Source: Alkaliphilus sp. B6464 (GTDB taxonomy: Bacteria > Bacillota > Clostridia > Peptostreptococcales > Natronincolaceae). From it: a stretch of 64,000 nt of DNA. Position numbers and translations under genes: made by a program. Shown piece after piece: positions 55,529 to 63,196 of this stretch. Below the pieces are notes generated by a model that worked only from the letters and a program-made list of their open reading frames with translations, searched no databases and was not told the origin of the DNA. The DNA is taken from NCBI RefSeq assembly GCF_018141165.1, contig NZ_CP058557.1, positions 496,001 through 560,000 of the forward strand. Reading direction: 5' to 3'. Every line of letters begins with the position of its first letter. Within the stretch, counting starts at the first letter, position 1.

Positions 55529-56194
55529 TTAGAGCATTTTTTCAAGTTCTATTTCTAACTTAATTCCTTTAACATCTAATATTTGAATGGTGTTTTCCCT
55601 ATTAACTATTAACTTTTTTTCAGCAAGCTCTTTTAATACTCGATTAACACTTCGTTGCGTAACTACAAATTTTTCACTTAAATATTTCTTGCTAATTTCA
55701 ACTTCATATTTGTAATTTTTTTCCCAAGACTCTAATAAATATAGACATACTCTGTATTTCAATGAATAAAGGGTATCATTGATGGCTTTTTCGGATAAAT
55801 TATAGAAATTTTCGCAGATTGATCGTAAAATATATAGATTGATTTCTTTATCCTCTTCTACCCATTTTAAGAAAAATTGCCTTTCTAGCCTCATTACTGT
55901 AGTATCTTCTAAAGCTTCAATTTGACATACATATGGTCTTAAATCAAATATCTCTAATTCACCAAAATAATTTCCCTCTTTGTAAACACTTTGAGAGTAA
56001 CTCTTACCTTTTTCTGAAGTATGATATATATTTGTTCGTCCATTTAATATGACATAAAAATAAGGATATATATCTCCCTGATAACATATAACTTCATTTT
56101 TATGGTAATGTAATATCTTCCAATCCTGTAAATTAGGATATTTATATACATACTTTAAAATCTCTTTATCTTTACTGTTCGCTGCTTCTTTCAT
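55529..56194 (-). CDS. Crp/Fnr family transcriptional regulator
   Basis: About 221 residues. N-terminal cyclic-nucleotide-binding-like domain (about 20-130: YHKNEVICYQGDIYPYFYVILNGR, GNYFGELEIFD), a dimerising helix, and a C-terminal winged helix (about 150-205) with EKFVVTQRSVNRVLKELAEKKLI. There are no Cys clusters like those of Fnr. The ATG at 56194 has AGGAG 7 bases upstream, so it is preferred over 56221. It heads the nucleoside operon and probably regulates it; a palindrome at 56241-56254 sits in its leader. Confidence 0.9.
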   Translation of the reverse strand: MKEAANSKDKEILKYVYKYPNLQDWKILHYHKNEVICYQGDIYPYFYVILNGRTNIYHTSEKGKSYSQSVYKEGNYFGELEIFDLRPYVCQIEALEDTTVMRLERQFFLKWVEEDKEINLYILRSICENFYNLSEKAINDTLYSLKYRVCLYLLESWEKNYKYEVEISKKYLSEKFVVTQRSVNRVLKELAEKKLIVNRENTIQILDVKGIKLEIELEKML

Positions 56195-56227
56195 TTTCAT
56201 TCTCCTAACTCTATTTTGCATTAAAAA

Positions 56228-56269
56228 ATTCTTTTGATTAAGGACATATGTCCTCTAATTAAAAGAATT
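56228..56269 (-). promoter_or_regulatory. Long inverted repeat in the crp leader (operator or hairpin)
   Basis: Core AGGACATATGTCCT (56241-56254) is a perfect palindrome; flanking AATTCTTTTGATTA / CTAATTAAAAGAATT extend it to about 42 bases with a few mismatches. On the minus strand a TATAAT element at 56282-56287 stands just upstream and a run of six T just downstream. It can be the binding site for the Crp-type protein itself (autorepression) or a terminator-like leader hairpin. Confidence 0.65.
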
Positions 56270-56489
56270 TTCTAATGTAATATTATAATGTATATATGCA
56301 AATTTTGTCTCTTTATTATTTCTATATTCAATCCAATTTTCCCTTTTTTTTATCAACTTTTCTTTGTACTATTTTTAACCCTATAAATACAATGTTTTCT
56401 GCTGAAATTAATCTTATCACTAACCTTTTCAATATCAGAATATATAACCTTTAACTCTATATTTATAACTCCATATTTTATATTAAATA

Positions 56490-56708
56490 CTATTCACATT
56501 CTTCAAATCTATTTACTAATATTCCATTTACTTCAACCTGATCTAGAAACATATCTAGAGGTCTTACCCATATACCCATCTCACCATAAAGTGGCTGGTA
56601 AACAACAATATCTTCTAGTGTTTCAGAATGCTTTGCTAAATGCAATACTAAATATTCATTCCCTTTGAAATGTCTATATTTCTTGCCTATCTTTATATTT
56701 CTTTTCAT
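56490..56708 (-). CDS. DUF1653 domain protein
   Basis: 72 residues, the short DUF1653 fold: KIGKKYRHFKGNEYLVLHLAKHSET near 6-30 and VVYQPLYGEMGIWVRPLDMF near 35-54. Small cytoplasmic proteins of this kind are widespread; function unknown. AGGATG precedes the ATG. It is transcribed toward the crp-type regulator but separated from it by about 270 bases. Confidence 0.88.
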   Translation of the reverse strand: MKRNIKIGKKYRHFKGNEYLVLHLAKHSETLEDIVVYQPLYGEMGIWVRPLDMFLDQVEVNGILVNRFEECE

Positions 56709-56789
56709 ATTTTACACATCCTTATTATATATCTAAAATTTATTCCTACATTAATGTATTCACCATTAGACATTCTATTATTGTAATAA

Positions 56790-56836
56790 AAACCGTGAAT
56801 AATGACAGAAATTGTATCTGTAATATTTCACGGTTT
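56790..56836 (-). terminator. Intrinsic terminator of glmM
   Basis: Stem AAACCGTGAA / TTCACGGTTT, with an inner ACAGA / TCTGT stem, followed on the minus strand by TTTATT. Lies about 100 bases past the glmM stop. Confidence 0.75.
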
Positions 56837-56937
56837 CTATGCAACCATATTTCGACAACAATTATTACCCGGGAAATCTATAATCCGACAATAATTATTA
56901 TTTCTTAAACTTTTCCAGCAATTTTTTTCGAGGAAAA

Positions 56938-58287
56938 TCAATCTAATCTTTCTTCAATCAACTTAGCAAGGTTTGTTGCCAATGTATTTAATTCTTCTTG
57001 ATTTTTTCCTTCTAACATTACCCTTACTAGTGGTTCTGTACCAGAAGGTCTAATTAGTACCCTTCCCTGTCCAGCCATCTTTTCTTCAATAGCTGTAATT
57101 TCCTTCATTATTACTGGGTCTTCCTTATATGCTCCTTTGTTTTCCTTTTTAACCTTTGCATTAATCAGCACTTGTGGATAAGAGGTCATAATACTAGCTA
57201 GTTCAGATAATTTCTTTCCTTCTTCCTTCATTGTAGCAATTAACTGAATAGCGGTTAGAAGTCCATCTCCTGTAGTATTATGATCAAGAAAAATTACGTG
57301 TCCAGACTGTTCCCCACCTAATGAGTAACCACCCTTTATCATTTCCTCTAATACATATCTATCGCCAACCTGTGATTTTATAACACTACATCCATACTCC
57401 TTCATAGCAATTTCAAGTCCAATATTGCTCATAACTGTACCTACTATAGTATCCTTTTTTAGTCTGTTATGTTTTTTTAAGTTAGCACCACATATAGCCA
57501 TTATATGGTCCCCATCTACTATTTCAGCATTTTCATCCACTGCAATTAATCGATCTGCATCTCCATCAAATGAGATACCAATATTTGCTCCAGTCTCTTT
57601 TACAAGTTGTGCAATTACTTCAGGATTTGTAGATCCACAACCTTTATTAATATTTGTACCGTCTGGATTATCATTAATAACAATAATTTCAGCACCAAGA
57701 TCCTTCAGCAGCTTCGGTGCTGATTTATAGGCTGCACCATTACCAGCATCTACGGCAACCTTTAAACCTTTAAAATCACAGCTTAAGGTTGTTTTCAAAA
57801 AATCAGTATATTCATCTATACTATTATCATCATAGATAATTATACCAACATCCTTACCTTCAATTTTAACATTAACATCACGGTCATTCAAAATATATTC
57901 TTCTATTTCATCTTCAACTGCGTCAGGTAACTTATACCCCTGACTATTAAAGAATTTAATACCATTATATTCTGACGGATTGTGGGATGCTGAAATAACT
58001 ACCCCAAAATCCGCTTCTAAATATCTAGTTAAGTAGGCTACAGCAGGAGTTGGAATAACTCCTAGAGAAATAACATCTACCCCCATTGATAAAAATCCTG
58101 CAGTCATTGCAGATTCCAGTAAATCTCCCGAAACTCGAGTATCCTTCCCGATAACTACCTTTGCCCTTTTATTATTATCTTTACTTAATATATATGCACC
58201 TATACGCCCTAGTCTATAAGCTAATTCTGGAGTTAAGTCTCTATTTGCGATTCCTCTAACACCATCGGTTCCAAATAATTTTCCCAT
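56938..58287 (-). CDS. glmM: Phosphoglucosamine mutase
   Basis: 449 residues, the normal length. It converts glucosamine 6-phosphate to glucosamine 1-phosphate for peptidoglycan and UDP-GlcNAc synthesis. Family marks: KLFGTDGVRGIAN at 3-15, phosphoserine loop ISASHNPSEYNGIKFF near 98-113, metal loop SFDGDADRLI near 241-250, sugar site GGEQSGH near 326-332 and phosphate loop RPSGTEPLVRVM near 407-418. GGGAG precedes the ATG. It is transcribed alone and stands downstream of the vor operon terminator. Confidence 0.97.
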   Translation of the reverse strand: MGKLFGTDGVRGIANRDLTPELAYRLGRIGAYILSKDNNKRAKVVIGKDTRVSGDLLESAMTAGFLSMGVDVISLGVIPTPAVAYLTRYLEADFGVVISASHNPSEYNGIKFFNSQGYKLPDAVEDEIEEYILNDRDVNVKIEGKDVGIIIYDDNSIDEYTDFLKTTLSCDFKGLKVAVDAGNGAAYKSAPKLLKDLGAEIIVINDNPDGTNINKGCGSTNPEVIAQLVKETGANIGISFDGDADRLIAVDENAEIVDGDHIMAICGANLKKHNRLKKDTIVGTVMSNIGLEIAMKEYGCSVIKSQVGDRYVLEEMIKGGYSLGGEQSGHVIFLDHNTTGDGLLTAIQLIATMKEEGKKLSELASIMTSYPQVLINAKVKKENKGAYKEDPVIMKEITAIEEKMAGQGRVLIRPSGTEPLVRVMLEGKNQEELNTLATNLAKLIEERLD

Positions 58288-58567
58288 TCCTTACTCTCCC
58301 TTCAATCCAAGTTTCTAGATAATTTTCCTATACGTTACTAAAAGTATACCCATTTTTATATTATATCATAGTAGTAATAATAGAAAAAGTCGTCTGATGC
58401 TATCTCGCTTAAATTTTAAGATTCTGCTTTGAAGGTTTACGTGTTTAAAATATTTCTGACCTACTTCTTATTCAGATGTTCTTAATAATTATGAAATTTA
58501 TACTTCCCAGAAAAATAAAAAACTCTCACCATTAATTGATGAGAGTTTTTCTATTATTATCTTAAAA
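58288..58567. other. Region upstream of glmM
   Basis: About 280 bases holding the glmM promoter and the vor operon terminator at 58518-58550. No glmS-type ribozyme or other RNA is recognisable. Confidence 0.5.
58518..58550 (-). terminator. Intrinsic terminator of the ptb-buk-vor operon
   Basis: Stem AAAAACTCTCA / TGAGAGTTTTT around a short loop, T-run on both strands, 18 bases past the gamma-subunit stop. Confidence 0.85.
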
Positions 58568-59110
58568 CTATCTAACTGCAGCTGCTCCTCTTTCAAGAGC
58601 TTCTTTGTTTAATGGAACTAAATGCTCTTTGCTAGGACCGTATACTTTTTTGAAAGCTTCAAGTACTGAATCAACTTCTACAGCCTTTGTAAGTTCTAAG
58701 TGAGCTCCTAACATTATCATGTTAACTACTCTGCTATTTCCCATTTCATTAGCAATTTCGTTAGCTGGAACATAGTAAGCTTTAACATCGTCTCTAGATG
58801 TTTTTCTTTCTATTAAAGAGCTATTAATTACTAAGATTCCATCTTTTACTATGCTATTTTCGAACTTATCAAGAGAAGGTGCGTTCATTATAATAGCAGA
58901 TGTTGCATCGTTTGTAATAATTGGAGATCCAACTGGTGTATCAGATACCATAACTGCACAGTTTGCAGCTCCTCCACGCATTTCTGGACCATAGGAAGGT
59001 AACCAAGAAACTTGTTTATTTTCGATCATTCCTGCATAGGTTAATAATTGGCCTGCGGACATAACACCTTGACCACCGAATCCTGCTAATACTATTCTTT
59101 CTGTTGCCAT
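58568..59110 (-). CDS. 2-oxoacid:ferredoxin oxidoreductase gamma subunit (VOR type)
   Basis: 180 residues, POR-gamma family: VLAGFGGQGVMSAGQLLTYAG near 7-27, SYGPEMRGGAANC near 39-51 and VVNMIMLGAHLE near 125. It completes the four-part enzyme that oxidises 2-oxoacids to acyl-CoA, CO2 and reduced ferredoxin. One base separates it from the beta gene. Last gene of the operon. Confidence 0.93.
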   Translation of the reverse strand: MATERIVLAGFGGQGVMSAGQLLTYAGMIENKQVSWLPSYGPEMRGGAANCAVMVSDTPVGSPIITNDATSAIIMNAPSLDKFENSIVKDGILVINSSLIERKTSRDDVKAYYVPANEIANEMGNSRVVNMIMLGAHLELTKAVEVDSVLEAFKKVYGPSKEHLVPLNKEALERGAAAVR

Positions 59111-59111
59111 A

Positions 59112-59858
59112 TTATTTCCCCTCCTCTGGTGTACGGAAATTTCCTAGTGGATAGTAAGGAATCATATTATCTTCTAACCATTTCATTGCTTCTGGAGCTG
59201 TTAATCCCCAGTTTGTTGGACATGTAGAAAGTACTTCTACAATACCAAATCCTTTACCTTCTAATTGTACTTCAAAAGCTTTTTTAATAGCTTTTTTAGC
59301 TTTTCTAATATTTGCAACGTTATGAACAGATACTCTTTCTACGAAAGCTGCTCCATCAATTGTAGCTAACATTTCAGCCATTCTTATAGGTCTTCCTGAT
59401 AATTCTACTTGTCTTCCTTGTGGAGCTGTTGTAGCTTTTTGTCCAACTAAAGTTGTTGGAGACATTTGTCCACCAGTCATACCGTAGATGCAATTGTTAA
59501 CAAAGATTGTAGTAAACTTTTCTCCTCTATGTGCAGCATGAACAATTTCTGCTGTACCGATGGAAGCTAAGTCTCCGTCTCCTTGGTATGTGAATACAAC
59601 ATTTTCTGGAAGAACTCTTTTAATACCAGTTGCTACGGCTGGTGCTCTACCGTGAGCTGCTTCGTGCATATCACAGTTAAAATAATCGTAAGCAAGTACT
59701 GAACAACCTACTGGAGCTACACCGATAGCTTTTCCTATTACTCCTAGTTCTTCTAATACTTCTCCTACTAATCTATGAATAATACCGTGGGTACACCCTG
59801 GACAATAGTGAGTTTGTTTTTCTGCTAAACCTTCTGTTTTCTTAAATACTACAGACAT
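59112..59858 (-). CDS. 2-oxoacid:ferredoxin oxidoreductase beta subunit, thiamine diphosphate-binding
   Basis: 248 residues. Thiamine diphosphate site: HYCPGCTHGIIHRLVGEV near 17-34, GDGDLASIGTAEI near 93-105 and NNCIYGMTGGQMSPTT near 121-136. The start overlaps the alpha stop by one base. With the alpha subunit it forms the catalytic core, electrons leaving through the small ferredoxin subunit. Confidence 0.93.
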   Translation of the reverse strand: MSVVFKKTEGLAEKQTHYCPGCTHGIIHRLVGEVLEELGVIGKAIGVAPVGCSVLAYDYFNCDMHEAAHGRAPAVATGIKRVLPENVVFTYQGDGDLASIGTAEIVHAAHRGEKFTTIFVNNCIYGMTGGQMSPTTLVGQKATTAPQGRQVELSGRPIRMAEMLATIDGAAFVERVSVHNVANIRKAKKAIKKAFEVQLEGKGFGIVEVLSTCPTNWGLTAPEAMKWLEDNMIPYYPLGNFRTPEEGK

Positions 59859-60919
59859 TATTTTACACCCCCTAAGACTTCCTTAGCTTTTGCGATGATT
59901 GCATCTGGTGTAGGAACCATACCACCTGTTCTTCCGTAGAAGTGTACTGGAAGTCTTCCTTCGTTTGCAATTTTTACGTCATCGATCATTTGACCTGTAC
60001 TCATTTCTACAGATATTAAAGCTTTTGCACTTGCTGGAATTTCATCAAATGCTTTTGTAGGATATGGCCATAAAGTAATTGGTCTAATAAGTCCTGCTTT
60101 AATTCCTTCTGCTCTTAATGCTTCAACTGAGTTTTTAACAATTCTTGAAGTTGTACCATAAGCTACGAATACAATTTCTGCATCGTCCATTTTGTACATT
60201 TCATACATTGTTTCATTTTCTTCTATTTCTTTGTATTTTCTATCTAATTTCCAGTTATGGTCTTCAAGTGCTTGTGGATCTAAGAATAAAGAGTTAATGA
60301 TATTTGGCTTTCTCTTACCTTCTGTTCCTGTTGTTGCCCAATCTTTTGCAGGTAATTCTCTTTTCTTAGGCTCGTTAAACTCAACAGGCTCCATCATTTG
60401 ACCAATCATACCGTCTCCTAGTACGATTACTGGAGTTCTATAATAATCAGCTACGTTGAAAGCTTCCATTGTTAAATCAACAGCTTCTTGAACTGTAGCT
60501 GGAGCGTATACTGGGTGTCTATAGTCTCCGTTTCCTCCACCTCTTGTAGACATAAAGTAATCCGCTTGAGAAGGTTGAATACCACCTAGTCCTGGACCAC
60601 CTCTAGAAATATTTATAATAACACATGGTAGCTCAGCACCAGCGATATAGCTTATTCCTTCTTGCTTTAGAGCAACTCCTACAGAAGATGAAGATGTTAG
60701 TACTCTTGTTCCTGTACCAGCAGCACCATATATCATATTGATAGCAGCTACTTCTGATTCAGCTTGAACAAATGCTCCGCCAACTTTTGGTAATTCTCTA
60801 GACATAAATTCAGGTAATTCACTTTGTGGTGTAATTGGGTAACCGAAGAAATATTTACATCCTGCCTTAATAGCAGCAGCACCAAGAGCTTCGTTTCCCT
60901 TCATTAATACTTTAGCCAT
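59858..60919 (-). CDS. 2-oxoacid:ferredoxin oxidoreductase alpha subunit (VorB type)
   Basis: 353 residues, the length of VorB-type alpha subunits rather than the longer pyruvate enzymes. KGNEALGAAAIKAGCKYFFGYPITPQSEL is spread over residues 7-35; VLTSSSSVGVALKQEGISY near 73-91 and GGPGLGGIQPSQADY near 105-119 follow. The neighbouring ptb and buk genes suit 2-oxoisovalerate and related branched-chain substrates; 2-oxoglutarate is the main alternative. GGAGG precedes the ATG. Confidence 0.92.
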   Translation of the reverse strand: MAKVLMKGNEALGAAAIKAGCKYFFGYPITPQSELPEFMSRELPKVGGAFVQAESEVAAINMIYGAAGTGTRVLTSSSSVGVALKQEGISYIAGAELPCVIINISRGGPGLGGIQPSQADYFMSTRGGGNGDYRHPVYAPATVQEAVDLTMEAFNVADYYRTPVIVLGDGMIGQMMEPVEFNEPKKRELPAKDWATTGTEGKRKPNIINSLFLDPQALEDHNWKLDRKYKEIEENETMYEMYKMDDAEIVFVAYGTTSRIVKNSVEALRAEGIKAGLIRPITLWPYPTKAFDEIPASAKALISVEMSTGQMIDDVKIANEGRLPVHFYGRTGGMVPTPDAIIAKAKEVLGGVK

Positions 60920-60946
60920 GGGTATGTCCCTCCTTACAATTTTATA

Positions 60947-61171
60947 TTAATCTTCTTTTTCTACAGTAATAACAACATCTGGACAAATAGTTGCACAGCT
61001 TGCACATGCAATACACTTATCCATTTCTTCCACTGTAGCTGGATGATATCCTTTAATATTAATTCTGCTTGTATCCATCTTAATTATTTTAACTGGACAA
61101 ACAGTTGTACATAGAGTACATCCCTTGCATCGATTTTCATCAAATGTAACCTTACCTTTAATCTTTGCCAT
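60947..61171 (-). CDS. 4Fe-4S ferredoxin subunit of 2-oxoacid oxidoreductase (delta)
   Basis: 74 residues with two full 4Fe-4S motifs, CKGCTLCTTVCP near 15-26 and CIACASCATICP near 53-64. It carries electrons from the thiamine diphosphate core to soluble ferredoxin. Position right before alpha is the usual VOR/KOR gene order. Confidence 0.93.
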   Translation of the reverse strand: MAKIKGKVTFDENRCKGCTLCTTVCPVKIIKMDTSRINIKGYHPATVEEMDKCIACASCATICPDVVITVEKED

Positions 61172-61265
61172 GTTTAACCCTCCTTATTATAATTATCAAA
61201 TAAACTTGAGGTAATATATCTAATGCCTTCATCGACCACTGTCTCCAGCAATAAGAACTTATTTT

Positions 61266-61937
61266 CTACATCCAATCTTCACGCATAATCATTTTAATAG
61301 GCATTATTTGACCTTCCAAATCCTTTGGTATATCCTTTGCAACACTTTCAATAGCACTAATATACTTAATTGGTATATTTAGTTCCTTAGAAACTGCCTT
61401 GCAAAGTTCTTGACCTTTTAAAACATCTTCAACAGTAGTATATCTTAACAAATGTGTGTTGTTAATAAGCCCTGTTACTTTAGCCCTTGATGTTCTTTCA
61501 ATAGACTGAATATGGTGTATAATACCCTCTATTGTTTGGGTCTCAGGTCTATTAGCATTTACTACACAAAACATATCATAGTTACCTTCTACTAAATATT
61601 CCTGGTATCTACCCAAAGTCCTTGCGCCCATTGAATCTCCACCAACATCCATTACAAAATCATAGCTTTCATTTTGCATTGGTCCTAAAATACCAGCAGA
61701 TATAGAAGGCAGGTCAGTTCCAGATCCCTCTACATAGCTTGATTCTACTTCAATTCCATAACTCTGTAAAAGTTTAAATTTTTCTCTACTTCTAAAATAT
61801 GGATTAACAACATCTAAATCAGCTAATGCCACTTTTTTACCTTCCTGCGCTAAGTTAATAGCATAGTTTACAGAAAACTCGGTTTTACCGCTTCCATAAT
61901 GTCCTATTATTATACGGACTCTATTATCATTAAGCAT
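61266..61937 (-). CDS. P-loop ATPase of unknown function (MinD/SIMIBI-like)
   Basis: 223 residues. Walker A IIGHYGSGKTEFSVNYAI at about 8-25 and a switch segment DLDVVNPYFRSREK near 40-53, then MDVGGDSMGARTLGRY near 96-111. The fold looks like SIMIBI-class (MinD/CooC/ParA) ATPases. The ATG at 61937 has AAGGTG upstream. It lies between buk and the vor genes, where such genes are common in Clostridia, so it may help assembly or maturation of the oxidoreductase, but this is inference. Confidence 0.75.
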   Translation of the reverse strand: MLNDNRVRIIIGHYGSGKTEFSVNYAINLAQEGKKVALADLDVVNPYFRSREKFKLLQSYGIEVESSYVEGSGTDLPSISAGILGPMQNESYDFVMDVGGDSMGARTLGRYQEYLVEGNYDMFCVVNANRPETQTIEGIIHHIQSIERTSRAKVTGLINNTHLLRYTTVEDVLKGQELCKAVSKELNIPIKYISAIESVAKDIPKDLEGQIMPIKMIMREDWM

Positions 61938-61948
61938 TTTTATCACCT

Positions 61949-63025
61949 TTATTGGTATTTTTTTGCTTCTTCTTCTCCACGTAATACTCTTAATCCACCT
62001 TCAGCTAAGGCTATCATTTCATCTTCCCCTGGGTAAATTAAAACTTCTGAAATAAATTCAACATCTTCTTTAATCCATGCTGTAAATTCTTTATCATATG
62101 CAATTCCGCCAGTTAGGATTATAGCATCTACTTTACCTTTTAATACAGCAGCACAAGCACCAATTTCTTTAGCTACTTGGTAAGCCATTGCTTTATATAC
62201 AAGTTCAGCTTTTTTATCGCCTTTTTCTATCATAGCAACAACTTCTCTACCATCATTGCTTCCAACATATGCAACAAGTCCACCTTTACCAGTGATTAAC
62301 TTTTTAATTTCATCAAGAGTATATTCTCCAGAGAAACAAAGTTTAGCTAACTGTCCTGCTGGTAGTCCACCAGATCTTTCAGGTGAGAATGGTCCATCTC
62401 CATCTAAAGCATTATTAACTTCGATAACTCTTCCATTTTTATGAGCTCCTACAGAAACTCCACCACCTAGGTGAGCCACAATAACATTTATATCTTCATA
62501 TCCTTTTCCCATATCCTTTGCTGCTCTTCTTGCAACAGCTTTTTGGTTTAATGCATGGAATATGCTTTTTCTATCTAATTGCGGGATGCCAGAAATTCTA
62601 GCAATTTCATTTAATTCATCAACAACAACTGGATCAACTATAAATGATGGGATATTTAATTGTCCAGCTATTTCGCTAGCAATTATTCCACCAAGGTTAG
62701 ATGCATGTTGTCCCATAACTCCTACCTTTAAGTCATTAATCATATTTTCATCTACTGAGTATGTTCCACCTTCGATAGGCTTTAAAAGACCGCCTCTACC
62801 TACTACAGCGTCTAATTTAGTTAAATTAATTCCTTTTTCATTTAATGTTTCAAGAATAACATTTTTTCTAAATTCATATTGGTCAAATATAGTTGCATAT
62901 TTTCCAATTTCCTCAGATGAATGTCTTAATACCTCTTCAAATACATTTTTCTCATTATCAAAAATAGCAATTTTTGTTGATGTAGATCCTGGGTTAATCG
63001 TTAATATTCTATAAATTTCGCTCAT
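61949..63025 (-). CDS. buk: Butyrate kinase (branched-chain fatty acid kinase)
   Basis: 358 residues, ASKHA fold. Phosphate loop [14 protein letters not shown] near 9-22, [21 protein letters not shown] near 197-217, [19 protein letters not shown] near 229-247 and [11 protein letters not shown] near 307-317. It makes butyrate, isobutyrate or isovalerate from the acyl phosphate and ADP. Directly downstream of ptb and upstream of the ATPase and vor genes. Confidence 0.95.
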   Translation of the reverse strand: MSEIYRILTINPGSTSTKIAIFDNEKNVFEEVLRHSSEEIGKYATIFDQYEFRKNVILETLNEKGINLTKLDAVVGRGGLLKPIEGGTYSVDENMINDLKVGVMGQHASNLGGIIASEIAGQLNIPSFIVDPVVVDELNEIARISGIPQLDRKSIFHALNQKAVARRAAKDMGKGYEDINVIVAHLGGGVSVGAHKNGRVIEVNNALDGDGPFSPERSGGLPAGQLAKLCFSGEYTLDEIKKLITGKGGLVAYVGSNDGREVVAMIEKGDKKAELVYKAMAYQVAKEIGACAAVLKGKVDAIILTGGIAYDKEFTAWIKEDVEFISEVLIYPGEDEMIALAEGGLRVLRGEEEAKKYQ

Positions 63026-63084
63026 TAATTTTTTCCGCCTCTCTAAACTAAAAATAAATTTTATTCACTTATGTTCATAATATT

Positions 63085-63196
63085 TATGGCACACTCAATT
63101 TTTAGCTACACTAAAATTACGCAGCTTTAGCTGCTCCATAGCGCACTCAGTTTTAGTTAGCTAAAAACTTCAAGTGCTTAAAAATTTCAAGTGTTT
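63085..63196. repeat. Degenerate direct repeats in the ptb-buk gap
   Basis: Two pairs of imperfect repeats: about 24-27 bases with TAGCGCACTCA-like core at 63085-63108 and 63137-63163, and 17 bases (AAAAACTTCAAGTGCTT type) in tandem at 63163-63179 and 63180-63196, the last touching the ptb stop. A small GCAGCTTTAGCTGC hairpin lies at 63121-63134. Confidence 0.7.
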
